From Myotis daubentonii (lineage: Eukaryota > Chordata > Mammalia > Chiroptera > Vespertilionidae): a stretch of 64,000 nucleotides of DNA. Each line of letters begins with the position of its first letter. Position 1 is the stretch's first letter. Positions 21,001-29,280 of the stretch are shown here, in pieces. The stretch spans positions 19,329,715 to 19,393,714 of the forward strand of contig NC_081844.1 of the NCBI RefSeq assembly GCF_963259705.1. Direction: 5' to 3'. The notes beneath the pieces were generated by a model, which ran no database searches, had not been told where the DNA came from, and was given only the letters and a program-made list of their open reading frames with translations. The translations under genes were made by a program, and so were the position numbers.

Positions 21001-23544
21001 TCTCTCCGGGCCTCAGTTTCCTCATCTGTAAAGTGGGTGCAGGAATAACTGCTTGGAACCATGCAGTTGTGAGTGAAATTCGGAGTGCTGGGCTGCAGCG
21101 AACACCTGGCCCAGAGCAGCGCTCAACACACGTACGCTACAGTGGTTGCCATCTGGGAAGATGTGTACATCAGACTGAAATATTTCATAGGGAGCGTCAC
21201 AGGAATGTTCTCATTGTAGATTCCTCCTTTCTTTGGTGCCCAATGTTGCCAGGGGGGGCCCAGCCCCAAGAATGATGCCTACCCTTCATACCCGAGTTAC
21301 CTGGACTGCAATCCAGCTGGCGTTCACGGTGTGCTCCCCAAAAGGACCAAACCCTAAAAGAACAAAACAGTGAAAGCAGCATGTCACCGCAGAGTGGCCC
21401 TGCTTAGTCTGCCGGGGTCAGGCTGTCGCCTCCGCCCAGAACAGAGCAGGGAGCTGCAGGAGCAGCTGCCACCTGGGGCAATGGCGGGGGGGGGGGGGCC
21501 TGTCCTGAGTTCCGGGGCACACCCAGTGGAGCTTCAGAGCCACCCCCGACACACTTGTCTGCTCCTCATTGAAGCTGTGTGTTCTTTTCTGTCCTTACTT
21601 GCATGTGACCCCATGCCCGGCAGAAGGCCAGTGGCCTCCTTTTGCTCTGAAAAGGCTGGTCTTGCTCTCTTCTCAACTTCCTCCCCTGTCCTTGACCCAA
21701 CGTACAATTATCTTATCACTGTCTTCCTGCGAGGCCTCTCCCCCATTCTGGAAAGGCAGGGGGCTGTAGGCACTCTGTGAGTTACCACTGGATGAAGAAT
21801 GGCCCTGGCCCTGACGGGTGTGGCTCAGCTGGTTGGTGTCACCCCACGTACCCAAAGGTTGCAGGTTCAATTCCCTATCGGGGCACATAACCAGGTTCAA
21901 TCGATATTTCGCTCTGAGATTGATGTTTCGCTCTCTCCCTCTCCCTTGCTCTCTAAAAATTCCTAAGAAATCTTTAAAAAAGAAAGAAAGAACAAGAACG
22001 GCCCTTAAGGGATGCATGTGGGTGTCTCCCAGGCCAGGCTGCCCAGACACCACCCCCCGACCCTCCTCCCCACTTGCTCATACTCCAGCCCCGTTTACAC
22101 ACCAAGACCGGGAAACGCGCCAAGTGCTCCGCGTGCACTGTGGCTTTGAGCTTCACTGCATCCCTTTCCAAGAAAGGGTGTCCTTGGGCCCATTTTACAG
22201 GAGCCAGACTGAGGCCCAGAAAGGTGAAGCCAGCTGCCCAAAGTCACACGGTGAAAAGGTGGAAGAGCGAAGAGCTGGGATTCAAACACAGACCCGTGAA
22301 TCGTGGCTTCCCCCTTCTCATTACCCTGTCATCTGCCTAAAATACCAAGCATCTCCACGGGAGCCTGCCCTGGAAGCCTGGTCACTCCCGTTGGGCCAAG
22401 GGTCCCAAACGGTGTCACGGCCTTGGAACAGCTGGACCCCGCCCCCAAGCTGAGTCAGGACCTCTCCACGCCCTCCCCCCTCTGGCTTGAACTGAGAAGT
22501 CCCAGCTCAGCCACTGACAAACAGGGTGACCTCAATGACCCTCAGGTCCCCCCTTCTGCAAAACAGAGACAGGTGAGATGTCATGAGCGCCAGCAAGGAC
22601 AGTGCCCAGTCTGGTGGCTGCCTGCACAGCCAGTCGGCCACAGAGCGACAAATGAGCAGCCAGAGGACGCTGCTGGGGGCGGGACCCTCTCCCCAGTCAC
22701 GCACACCTGTCCGTCAGGTGCGTGGCTGCTCCCATCCTCCCGGGAAGTCCAGGGCTGGTCCCACCCTCCCAAGCCGCCCGTGTGAACCTCAGCGGGACTT
22801 CCCACGGGGACCCTCCAGAAGGCGAGTCAAAATGACTCCCCAGGCACACGCCCAGCGGAAGTGGACGCCCACGTGGTCCCGCGGCGCGTATCCTCCAGGA
22901 GGAACAGTTATTTTGGGGGAGTTGGTGACAGCGGGGGCCAGGCTCACCCACAAACAGCCCGGGTGGAGAAGATTTTGTCCAAGACGGTGCCTGGGACCTG
23001 AGCTCCACCCAGCCTGCCTCGGGGGTGGGGGTGGGGAGCGGTCCCATTCGCGCGGGACGCGGGGAGCAGGGGTTCGCACACGGTTCATCTGTCACGGGGC
23101 GCTTCCTGCCCACGGCTCGGCCTTTGTCCCTCGGGGCGGGGGCGGGGGCAGCCCGACCTGGGGAGGTGCAGGGAGGAGTCCCGTCCAGCTCACCCGCGGG
23201 GCGGACGGAACGGCAGGTGCCCGGAGGGTCACTGTGTCCACCCGGGAAGGACGGACGCCAGAGGAGACTGCTCAGCGCGGGGCACTCGTCCGGACCCCCC
23301 GCGCCCTCGCCTGCCCCGACCCTGACACTGGGACCGCAGGGCGCCCCCTTCTCCACTTTCTACGTTGCACGGACCGAGCTGAGCTCCCGCGGGCGATGAC
23401 ATCTTCCAAACGCGGCGTGACTTCCAGCACCTGCCCGGCCCGGGCCACGCGTCCCACCCCCGGCCCTGCCCCCGGCCGCCCCGGCCCCGGCCGCCGCCAT
23501 CAGCGCGTACCCGTCACCACCACCGCCTTCCGGGGCTGCTCCAT
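5835..23544 (-). CDS. PGPEP1: Pyroglutamyl-peptidase I, five coding exons
   Basis: Cytosolic cysteine peptidase (family C15) that removes N-terminal pyroglutamate from peptides. Coding exons on the minus strand are 23544-23511, 21353-21301, 11802-11686, 8850-8618 and 6027-5835. They total 630 nt, or 209 codons plus TAA, the same length as the human enzyme as I know it. Each intron has GT/AG ends and the phases join without a break. In the joined frame Glu85, Cys149 and His168 fall where the family catalytic triad is expected; Cys149 lies just after the exon 4/5 junction and His168 in a [11 protein letters not shown] context. The N terminus [16 protein letters not shown] is the conserved start. 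The last ten residues ([10 protein letters not shown]) differ from the human end I remember, so the tail is the least conserved part. The start lies in a CpG island. LSM4 is divergent, about 10.6 kb upstream. The introns are rich in transposons, but none interrupts an exon. Confidence 0.97.
6440..6793 (+). repeat. MLT1-type LTR with (TG)n
   Basis: Contains the family landmarks cccaatgtgatggtatt, cttcccagcctccagaac and cagtctgtggtatttgg. A (TG)n expansion interrupts the left end at 6455-6473. It lies in PGPEP1 intron 4, antisense to the gene. Confidence 0.7.
6800..7689. other. PGPEP1 intron 4, unassigned old repeats
   Basis: The stretch 7240-7680 (gagctgagacctgaaagagg, gtgcaaaggccctgaggc, gacatcatctgacct) is a well-known style of ancient mammalian repeat, but I cannot name the family. 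No coding signal. Confidence 0.45.
7690..8330 (+). repeat. MLT1-type LTR interrupted by a SINE
   Basis: The left half (gatgtaattaggtaac, ggtgtccttataaggagg) and right half (agccaagaaacgc, cagcctccagaactggg) belong to one ancient LTR. It is split at 7852-8087 by a Ves SINE with target copies aggccata. It lies in PGPEP1 intron 4. Confidence 0.7.
7852..8087 (+). repeat. Ves SINE lacking part of the head
   Basis: ccctagccag joins directly to tcggcctgtgg, so about 20 bases covering the A-box region are missing. Target copies aggccata. The tail contains the palindromic atcctcgggtgaggat. Confidence 0.82.
8618..8850 (-). CDS. PGPEP1: PGPEP1 coding exon 4
   Basis: This 233-nt exon follows acceptor ...CTGCAG and ends at donor GTAGGG, splitting an Arg codon (AG|G). 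It carries the [19 protein letters not shown] block with catalytic Glu85, then the conserved FCPGSQCC region. Confidence 0.96.
9060..9427 (+). repeat. Ancient L1-like remnant carrying the HAL1
   Basis: AT-rich text such as gttaaataaattatgaacta and atctccaagacatattgcc resembles an old L1 3' UTR. It continues to about 11470 after the HAL1. Confidence 0.55.
9443..11355 (+). mobile_element. Full-length HAL1 (half-L1) retrotransposon
   Basis: An L1-type 5' end (ggggagaaccaagatggcgg), a 5' UTR of about 700 bp, one ORF1, a G-rich polypurine 3' UTR, AATAAA (11326-11331) and an A tail, with no ORF2. That architecture defines HAL1 elements, which depend on L1 for mobility. A 15-bp target duplication aaaagcaggatacga flanks it (9428-9442 and 11353-11367), so the copy is complete. 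It sits in PGPEP1 intron 3, antisense to the gene, and was inserted into an older L1 remnant. A young L1 that lost ORF2 on its own is the alternative, but no ORF2 trace remains. Confidence 0.88.
10147..10995 (+). CDS. HAL1 ORF1p, RNA-binding chaperone of the L1 type
   Basis: Open frame of 282 codons ending TAA, inside the HAL1. Residues about 12-115 are Leu/Lys/Glu-rich and consistent with the ORF1p coiled coil. Residues about 118-182 match the RRM-like core ([14 protein letters not shown], then [17 protein letters not shown]). Residues about 185-282 match the C-terminal domain ([15 protein letters not shown], then [17 protein letters not shown]). Human L1 ORF1p is 338 residues, so this one is shorter in the coiled-coil part. 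In L1, ORF1p forms trimers that coat the RNA in cytoplasmic particles. The absence of stops suggests a fairly recent insertion; expression is not shown. Confidence 0.88.
   Translation: MRRQRNRTKLSKEDIEFRTTLLRSLKNCLEAADKLNELYTKTNKTLDLILGNQLEIKHTRTEITNIIQTPDSRPEERKNQVNDLKCEEAKNIQPEKQNEKRIQKCEDSVRSLWDSFKCTNIRIIGVPEDEREQDIENLFEEIMTENFPHLVKEMDLQVQEARRTPNKRNPKRTTPRHIIIKMPRAKDKERILKTARERNSVTYKGIPIRLSADFSTETLQARREWQEIFKVMNTKNLQPRLLYPAKLSFRIEGQIKSFTDKEKLKEFITTKPGLYEMLKGIL
11686..11802 (-). CDS. PGPEP1: PGPEP1 coding exon 3
   Basis: Phase-0 exon of 39 codons, from [10 protein letters not shown] to EKHSPQ, with acceptor ...TTCCAG and donor GTGAGC. It reads open on the minus strand and joins exon 4 at [10 protein letters not shown]. 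Confidence 0.95.
12045..12180 (+). repeat. MIR SINE
   Basis: MIR core words: gaccttgggcatgttactta, cctctctgagcctcagt and catctgtaaaatgggg. Confidence 0.75.
13271..13488 (+). repeat. Ves SINE
   Basis: Complete young-type copy (gccgaaaccggtttggc...). It forms an inverted pair with the next SINE. Confidence 0.88.
13491..13705 (-). repeat. Older Ves SINE, minus strand
   Basis: Reverse-complement SINE text ending cacactggccgggc. It lies just after the plus-strand copy. Confidence 0.8.
14230..14451 (+). repeat. Older Ves SINE
   Basis: Head ccctggccagtgtggcttag, tail gaaatcaataataag plus A run. First of four direct copies. Confidence 0.82.
14460..14632 (+). repeat. Ves SINE with internal deletion
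   Basis: The head reads to gcctacggac and then jumps to aagggcacaggcctgg, losing the B-box region. Confidence 0.8.
14639..14854 (+). repeat. Ves SINE
   Basis: Complete copy with target duplication aaaaacatca. It was inserted at the tail of the previous SINE. Confidence 0.87.
14899..15114 (+). repeat. Ves SINE
   Basis: Complete copy with target duplication aaaaaataactgaggt (14883-14898 and 15115-15130). Confidence 0.9.
15190..16721 (+). mobile_element. 5'-truncated L1, 3' part with ORF2 end
   Basis: It is flanked by a 16-bp target duplication agaagtcaagaaaaaa (15174-15189 and 16722-16737), with AATAAA (16709-16714) and an A tail. The body is the last 1.5 kb of an L1: the ORF2 C-terminal region, then a short 3' UTR. 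It lies in PGPEP1 intron 2, antisense to the gene. Confidence 0.9.
15200..16471 (+). pseudogene. L1 ORF2 C-terminal fragment (broken)
   Basis: Translated pieces show typical L1 ORF2p C-terminal text ([18 protein letters not shown]; then [16 protein letters not shown] and [19 protein letters not shown]). The first piece has an in-frame stop near 15410. The open stretch 15466-16137 and the continuing stretch 16046-16471 are in different frames, so at least one frameshift lies near 16050-16130. The endonuclease and most of the reverse transcriptase are missing. It cannot encode a working protein. Confidence 0.85.
17108..17295 (+). repeat. Older Ves SINE
   Basis: Head cctggccagtgtggctcagt, body ggcacatgcccaggttgc and TC-rich tail. 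Lies in PGPEP1 intron 2. Confidence 0.8.
18087..18397. mobile_element. SPIN-family hAT transposon, non-autonomous, 311 bp
   Basis: The left end cagcggttctcaacctgtgg and right end ggttgagaaccactg form inverted termini. The sequence between them matches the SPIN_NA consensus as I know it. The 8-bp target copies ttctaggt (18079-18086) and ccctaggt (18398-18405) agree at 6 of 8 bases. SPIN is a known horizontally transferred hAT family found in vespertilionid bats and some other tetrapods. This copy is nearly full length and lies in PGPEP1 intron 2. Confidence 0.93.
19190..19460. repeat. Purine-rich GA/CAGAGA tract, PGPEP1 intron 2
   Basis: Imperfect gagagacaga words give about 270 bases almost free of pyrimidine runs. 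It causes a long but meaningless Leu/Ser-rich minus-strand frame. Confidence 0.75.
20985..21125 (+). repeat. MIR SINE
   Basis: ggcctcagtttcctcatctg, then taaagtgggtgcaggaat. Ancient mammalian repeat close to PGPEP1 exon 2. Confidence 0.7.
21301..21353 (-). CDS. PGPEP1: PGPEP1 coding exon 2
   Basis: This 53-nt exon follows acceptor ...TTTTAG and ends at donor GTAACT. It encodes the rest of Gly12 and [17 protein letters not shown]. The GFGPFG start belongs to the conserved peptidase C15 N-terminal segment. Codon 29 ends exactly at the donor. Confidence 0.93.
21807..21993 (+). repeat. Older Ves SINE
   Basis: Head gccctgacgggtgtggctc. Target copies aagaatggccct and aagaacggccct. Lies in PGPEP1 intron 1. 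Confidence 0.82.
22180..22300 (-). repeat. MIR SINE, minus strand
   Basis: Reverse words ccattttacaggagccag, actgaggcccagaaaggtg and gggattcaaacacagacc. Confidence 0.7.
23511..23544 (-). CDS. PGPEP1: PGPEP1 coding exon 1
   Basis: It encodes [11 protein letters not shown] plus the first base of a Gly codon, followed by donor GTACGC (23510 downward). Only 34 coding bases are present. The start context has G at -3 and G at +4. It lies in a GC-rich promoter island. Confidence 0.93.
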
Positions 23545-23830
23545 GGCGTTCGGGCTGCGCCGCCGACCCGCTGGAGTCCGGACTGGCGCGCCCGACGCCG
23601 CCGGAGCCCGGCCCCCGGCCCCGCCCCGGTCCCGCCCCGCCCCGGTGTCGCCCCGCCCGGGCCGCCCGCGTGCGCCCCCGCGCCCCCACCCCCGGCTCGG
23701 CCCGAAACGCCTGCTTGCGCGGCTCCAAGATCCGCATTCAACCCAGGAGCGCGCGGCTCCCCGCGCTGCAGAGCCTCGGTTTTCCCACTTGGAACGGGGA
23801 CGGTTTGTACCGTAGGATGTGGCCGCTGGA
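23545..23830 (-). promoter_or_regulatory. PGPEP1: PGPEP1 CpG-island promoter
   Basis: Very GC- and CpG-rich sequence directly upstream of the PGPEP1 start, with several GC boxes (ccgcccc/cggggc, about 23620-23660) and no TATA box. This is the usual layout of a dispersed housekeeping promoter. The island extends into intron 1 to about 22.8 kb. The transcription start itself cannot be placed. Confidence 0.7.
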
Positions 23831-24129
23831 ACTCACGGAATCGGGCGCCAGGGACAAGCTGGTCTCTCACTCCACAAGTGTGCCTTGAGGGCCCGCCTGA
23901 ACGATCAGGGGGCCCCCCACTTCCCTGTGAGCAACATTCCTTTCGTCCTGTTTTGCAGATGAGGAGCCTGAGGCACAGTTCGGAGGGCCACTCGGCTGGA
24001 GCCTCCTGGGATCACAGAAGTGACATTCAGGCCAGGGGGTTAAGCTAAGAAATAGTCGGGTGGTGCTGGAAGGTTCTCTGCGGGCTTCTATGTTGCTAAG
24101 GAGACTGACATGGCCCAGGGACCTCAGCC

Positions 24130-24520
24130 TCTCCGCCCTCTATCTGCCCACGCTCACCCCAGGGGCCCTGCATTTGCTGTTCCCTCTGCCTGGGACATGC
24201 CCAGCAGTTACCACAAACCTAGCCTCTTCCTCTCCTTCGGGGCTCCGTTGGAATGTCACCTCTTCCTAGAAGCCCTCTCTGGCTGTCACCTCCTCCTAGG
24301 GGCCCTTCTAACGGGCTGAACCCACCACCACCCAGGAGATCCTTCTCATTTCCTTATTTCACTGAAAGAAATCATTCCTTGATAGGTGCAGCTTTCCTGG
24401 TGTAATTCCCCATTTGCTCTGACATAAGGGTTAGGACTTACATGCCAAGAGGGTGTCTCTATTACATCGGTGTCCCTGCACTCAGGACAAGCCTAGCACA
24501 CAGTCGATCTCCCACCAACC
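24130..24520 (+). repeat. L2 LINE remnant
   Basis: L2 3' words (tttgctgttccctctgcctg, gaatgtcacctcttcctaga, gtccctgcactcaggacaag). Strongly diverged. Confidence 0.6.
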
Positions 24521-24739
24521 TTCATCAGAGGTCAGAATTCCTCCAAAAACAGCCAGAAAAATAAAGCTGTGTTTCTGGCCACATCCTCGGAATCAGGGCT
24601 GCACATTAGACACGGGTCACCGACGTCTCATTCCAAGCAGCTGTGGACGAAAGGGGCCACACGCTGACCTGACAAGCTCAGGGAAGGCCTGCGTGGCAGC
24701 CTAGCAGACTCAGAGACCTAAAATAACCACAAAGGATGG

Positions 24740-25268
24740 TCTGAAATTAAACTTTAACTAAAAGCAGTTATGGTGGGCAGTTACGTCCTAGGCCGGTATC
24801 TTCACTGACAAGATCAACTTTGATCCTTACTGAGCCCATTTGCCTTTTTGCCTCTAAGATAACATACCCTTGAAATGTCTGGGTAACTTGTAACTTCCCT
24901 TTTTCTGGAGCCCCTGGGGCATAACCAAATGTTCTGGGCGCCGGGACAGATACTACAAATTCCTTCATTATCATGTTGATTGATCCTGCACCCACCTAAG
25001 TATGTGTCCATCATTTTACTTTTTATCCTATCACAGAGGTTTCCCCGCTTTGCTTAAACCCACCTCCTTAATCTATCACCAATGATTTCATGTAACCCAC
25101 CTACATTCCTCCTTTGATTGCAAATGTATAAATACAGATGTAACCCTGCCATTCTCCGGAGCACTATCTCAATTCGTTGAGGTTCTGCTTCCCGGCATAT
25201 GTCGACAGTTTGGCTCAAATAAACTCACAAAAATTCTTTACAGGTTTCAATGGTTTTTTACGTTAACA
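24740..25268 (+). repeat. Probable solo LTR of an endogenous retrovirus
   Basis: Contains a TATA-like tgtataaataca (about 25126), then about 90 nt later caaataaactc with AATAAA, the order expected of U3-R-U5. TG and CA ends are only approximate and I found no clear target duplication. No viral genes lie beside it. The family is not identified. Confidence 0.5.
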
Positions 25269-25819
25269 CAGCTTGGCCCCGATTAGCCAGGCTGCTGCTG
25301 AAGTTCCAGCTGCCTCCGGCCCAGGCCTCAGACTACCCGGGGCAGAGGTCTTTGGGCTACCCAGAGCCCTGTTTGCAAGCTCAGACTGGAGGTCACATTC
25401 TCAGTGACTATTTGGGTCTCTGGCAGCTTCAGGTAGAATTCAGAGCAGGTCTCGTCTGACCAGGGGAGCGAGACCCAAACCAAGTGGGAGAAGAGAACAG
25501 AATGAAAATCTCACCCAGAATCAGGCTTTATAGTTTAAACATGTTGAAAGTGTCTGGTAGAAAGTGCACATGTTGCTAGAAGCCTAGGATGTGAAGAGAG
25601 GGAAGTCACAGTGGGTTTCATTTTCCCCCATCAAAGGGAGGAAATTGAAACACCCAGAATCAGCCCTGATGGGGGGAAACTGAGTCCCATGCTGTTGCCA
25701 GAAGTGATTGGGGTAAAGGCTCAGGTTCACTGGCACCTGAATCACCCATGGATCCTCTTCAAGTGTATAACTGGAATTCTCTTTTTAAATCTCCCCAAAT
25801 CCTTAGAGGAAGGGACTGG

Positions 25820-25900
25820 TCTTACACCATTTTGCAAGTGAGAAAACTGAGGCCCAGAGCAGGCAAGCCACATGTCCCAGGTCACATATGGGAGGGTTTG
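25820..25900 (-). repeat. MIR SINE, minus strand
   Basis: Reverse words accattttgcaagtgag and aaactgaggcccagagcagg. Confidence 0.65.
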
Positions 25901-25952
25901 GGATTTGGATTAAGAGCATATGGGCATATCCTTAGGGAAGGACAAGCAGGCA

Positions 25953-25953
<1 letters not shown>

Positions 25954-25994
<41 letters not shown>
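25954..25994. repeat. (CA)n microsatellite
   Basis: Pure CA run of about 41 bases. Confidence 0.95.
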
Positions 25995-25999
<5 letters not shown>

Positions 26000-26109
26000 G
26001 GCTGAAGCTGCCAAGACGTGTGCTCAAGGATGGGCTTTGCAAAGGTGTAATCACTAATGCAATGCCCATGTAGGTTAGATGAAGGCACAGAGAGAAGGAT
26101 GGAGAACTC

Positions 26110-26118
26110 GAAAGAAAG

Positions 26119-26188
<70 letters not shown>

Positions 26189-26250
26189 AAAGAAAGAAAG
26201 AAAGGAGAGAGAAAGAAAGAAAGGAAAGAGAAAGATAAGAGAGAGAAAAG
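26110..26250. repeat. (GA)n / (AAAG)n purine tract
   Basis: A compound purine tract, GA units flanked by AAAG units. Able to form triplex or slipped DNA. Confidence 0.93.
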
Positions 26251-26313
26251 ATAGTTACCTTGGAAAGCCAAGAGCAACAAAATGGTACAGCTGCAGTGAA
26301 AGAATGTTTGCCA

Positions 26314-26528
26314 GCCTGGGCCAGTGCGGCTCAGTTGGTTGAGTGTCCTTCCGTGTAACAAAGGGTCGCTGCTTCCGTTTCCCGTCAGGGCACATACCGA
26401 GGTTTCTGGTTCGATCCCTTGGCAGGGCATGTGCTAGAGGCAACTGATGGATGTTTCTCTCTCACATCGATGTTTTCCCCTCTCTCTCCCTCTCCCTACC
26501 TCTCCTTCTAAAATCAATTTTTAAAAAG
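26314..26528 (+). repeat. Older Ves SINE
   Basis: Head gcctgggccagtgcggctca, tail ctaaaatcaattttt. It is inserted close to an old L1 3' end. Confidence 0.8.
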
Positions 26529-27360
26529 TTTGGCAGTTCCTCAAGCAGTTAAACATAGTTACCACAGGGCCTCGCAATCCCATGCCTTAGTATAAACCCC
26601 AAACAATGGAAAGTATTAGGTGTTGAAATAGTTGTAATGAATGTTCACGACAACGCTATCCACAATAGCCAAGCCATCAACATAAAATGTCCATCAAGGG
26701 ATGAATGGAGCCGAGACCGGTTTGGCTCAGTGGATAGAGCGTTGGCCTGCGGACTGAAAGGTCCCAGGTTCGATTCCGGTCAAGGGCATGTACCTGGGTT
26801 GCTGGCACATCCCCCATGGGGAGCGTGCGGGAGGCAGCTGATCGATGTTTCTCTCTCATCAATGTTTCTAACTCTCTATCTCTCTCCCTTCCTCTCTGTA
26901 AAAAATCAATAAAATATATTTTTTAAAAAAAAGGGATGAATGGATATACAAAATGTGGTTGACCCAAGCGGCTGTCAGTATACCATGGAACATTACTCAG
27001 CCATAAACATGAACAAAGTTCTGACATATGCACGGATGAACCTGGAAAACACCGGGCCAAGTTAAGGAAGCCAGTCACACAGGCCACACGGTGTATGATT
27101 CCATCTGTATGCGATGTCCTCGACAGCGAGTCCATAGAGACAGAAAGTAGATTAGTGGACGCCAGGGGTAGGGGAAGGGGTATGGGAGTGACTACTAATG
27201 GGGACAGGGTTTCCTTTTGAGTTGATGAAATGTTCTGGGACTAGACAGAGCTGATGGTTTGCAGCATGGTGATTATATTTAATGCTACTGAACTGTACAC
27301 TTTAAAATGGTTTAAGTGGTGTTTTATCTTATGTATACTTTATCACAATTTTTAAAAAGC
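26529..27360 (+). repeat. Ancient L1 3' region, split by a SINE
   Basis: L1 landmarks: accatggaacattactcagcc, then the 3' UTR words gttgatgaaatgttctggg and tgaactgtacactttaaaatgg. Old and broken. Confidence 0.75.
26710..26932 (+). repeat. Ves SINE inside an old L1
   Basis: Complete copy with target duplication gggatgaatgga (26698-26709 and 26933-26944). It splits an ancient L1 3' region. Confidence 0.9.
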
Positions 27361-27637
27361 CAACGTGGAAGCATTTATGAATGTGAAACAAATGCAAGAG
27401 AAAGACAGAGACACACAAATGTAATTGCAAAGGCAGCAAAAATCTCAGGAAGGAGGAATAAGAAATTGATAATACTGGGTCCTTTGGGGGAGGGAACCAG
27501 AATGTGGGAAGGGAAGTGAAAATGGGGGTGGAGGGGAGATACGGCCAACACTTCTTGCACCATGTACACATATCCATTACCCAGAAATAAATACAATACA
27601 CACTTTTTTTAGAAAAAAAATACCACTAGAGATTTAA

Positions 27638-28370
27638 AAATTGTGGTAAAATGCACATAACATAAAATGTACAACTTTTTAAAAATATATATTTTTATTG
27701 ATCTCTTACAGAGAGGAAGGGAAAAGGATAGAGAGTTAGGAACATTGACGAGAGAGAAACATCGATCAGCTGCCTCCTGCTCACCTCCTACTGGGGATGT
27801 GCCCGCAACCAAGGTACATGCCCTTGACCGGAATCGAACCTGGGACCTTTCAGTCCGCAGGCCGACGCTCTATCCACTGAGCCAAACCAGTTAGGGCTAC
27901 TTCTAAGTATACAGTTCAGTGGTATTAAATATACTTACATTATTGTGCAACCAATCTATACAACTTTTTTGTCTCATAAAGGTAAAACTCTGTCCCCATG
28001 AAACACTAACTCCCTAGCCCCCTCCCTCAGCCCCCGGCACACACACTTCTACGTTCTGTGTCTATGAATCTGACTATTGTAGGTATCTCATGTAAGTACC
28101 CTATACAATTTGTCCTTTTGTGACTGACTTATTTCACTTAGCACAATGTCCTCAAGGTGCATCCATATTGTAGCAGGTGTCAGAATGTCCTCCCCTTTTA
28201 AGGCTGCGTAATATTCCATCGTATGGATGGACTACGTTTGCTTCTCCATCTTTCCATCAGTGGACACTTAGGCAGCTTCTATGTTTTGGCTATTGTGAAT
28301 AATGCTGCTATGAACATGGTTGTGTAAGTATCTCTCATAGACCCTGTTTTCAATTCTTTTAGTCACTCAA
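27638..28370 (-). repeat. Ancient antisense L1, split by a SINE
   Basis: Reads as antisense L1 3' UTR and ORF2 end (gtggtaaaatgcacataac ... gcgtaatattccatcgtatgg ... gtgaataatgctgctatg). No open frame. Confidence 0.75.
27680..27898 (-). repeat. Ves SINE, minus strand, inside an old L1
   Basis: Reverse-complement copy ending gccaaaccagttagggc. It interrupts an antisense L1 remnant. Confidence 0.87.
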
Positions 28371-28674
28371 CTTATATGACTTATTTTTTTTTCCAAAACA
28401 GTATGAGACTGATCACAAAGATGAAGTACAGTTTCCATAAACTCTCTACTCAGCTTCCCCCAGTGAAATAGTTTATCTTACTAAACCATTGTCAACACCG
28501 GGAAATTGATACAATGTAATGGACTTGGGTTCCCCAGAGTTGTAAAAAACTTGTTCCCCAGAGTTGTAAAGAAACATTTCATTTGTAAAGAACTGTTCCT
28601 TTTCAAATTGCAATAAGTTTTCTTAGGGAGAAAATGGAGGCCAGCAAGTATGGTGGTTAGAGCTGGCTTTGGTT

Positions 28675-28785
28675 CAAATTCTGCCTGACTCCTTATGTGG
28701 CCTGTACCCTCAGATGAATTATTTTCCTATTTCAAGCCTCAGTTTCCTCAACTGTAAAATGGGGATTAAAGACTACTGCAGGCTT
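28675..28785 (+). repeat. MIR SINE
   Basis: ggttcaaattctgcctgact, then cctcagtttcctcaactg and taaaatggggatt. Confidence 0.7.
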
Positions 28786-28796
28786 TTTATCCTATA

Positions 28797-29149
28797 CTAG
28801 AGGCCCGGTGCACAAAATTCATGCATGGGGGAGGGGGTGGTCCCTCAGCCCGGCCTGCACCTGGATCCCTCTTGCAATCCGGAACCACTGGCTCCTAACC
28901 ATTCATCTGCCTGCCTGCCTGATGCCCCTAACTGCCCCTCTGCCGGCCTGATTCCCTAACTGCCTATCTGCTGTCCCCTCCTGGCCTGATCCCCCTAACT
29001 GCCTATCTGCTCTCCCTTCCTTTCCACGCCCTTTGGACCCCCGCACAGGCTTGCTGAGAGCTCTCTGCCACGGCCCCACCCCTGTCCTGATTGGTCATTA
29101 TGTGATGGTGTCCTGGACAATTTGCACATTCCTCTATTATTAGTATAGA
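28797..29149 (-). mobile_element. Non-autonomous HeliBat Helitron, 353 bp
   Basis: Read on the minus strand it starts A|TCTATACTA and ends with a hairpin region (tgcatgaattttgtgca) then ccgggcctCTAG|T. That fits Helitron ends (5' TC, 3' CTRR, insertion between A and T). The inside carries imperfect copies of a cctgat-ccctaactgcctatctgct unit. HeliBat elements of this type are typical of vespertilionid bats. No Rep/Hel coding sequence is present. Confidence 0.82.
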
Positions 29150-29168
29150 TAATAAAACCCTAATATGC

Positions 29169-29280
29169 CAGCGGTTCTCAACCTGTGGGTCGCGACCCCT
29201 TTGGCAGTCGAATGACCCTTTCACAGGGGTCGCCTAAGACCATCCTGCATATCAGATATTTACATGACGATTCATAACAG
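29169..29280. mobile_element. SPIN remnant with internal deletion
   Basis: It starts with the SPIN left end cagcggttctcaacc, runs through ggggtcgcctaagaccatc, then jumps to cctgcatatcagatatt, and stops before the right terminus. The jump sits on a shared CATC, which suggests a microhomology deletion of the middle. No right inverted repeat and no target duplication are seen. Confidence 0.85.

Larger units (their letters stand above)
18398..21300. other. PGPEP1 intron 2, unique and purine-rich sequence
   Basis: No exon or RNA gene recognised. It holds the purine tract at 19190-19460 and a MIR near its end. Confidence 0.5.

Noticed and set aside
22583..23815. 410-codon plus-strand frame over the PGPEP1 promoter
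   Set aside because: It is antisense across a CpG island and PGPEP1 exon 1, with no domain; low stop density explains it.
26710..26800. tRNA-like genes with A and B boxes at many sites
   Set aside because: These are the tRNA-derived heads of Ves SINEs, followed by SINE bodies, A tails and target duplications. No free-standing tRNA gene was seen.
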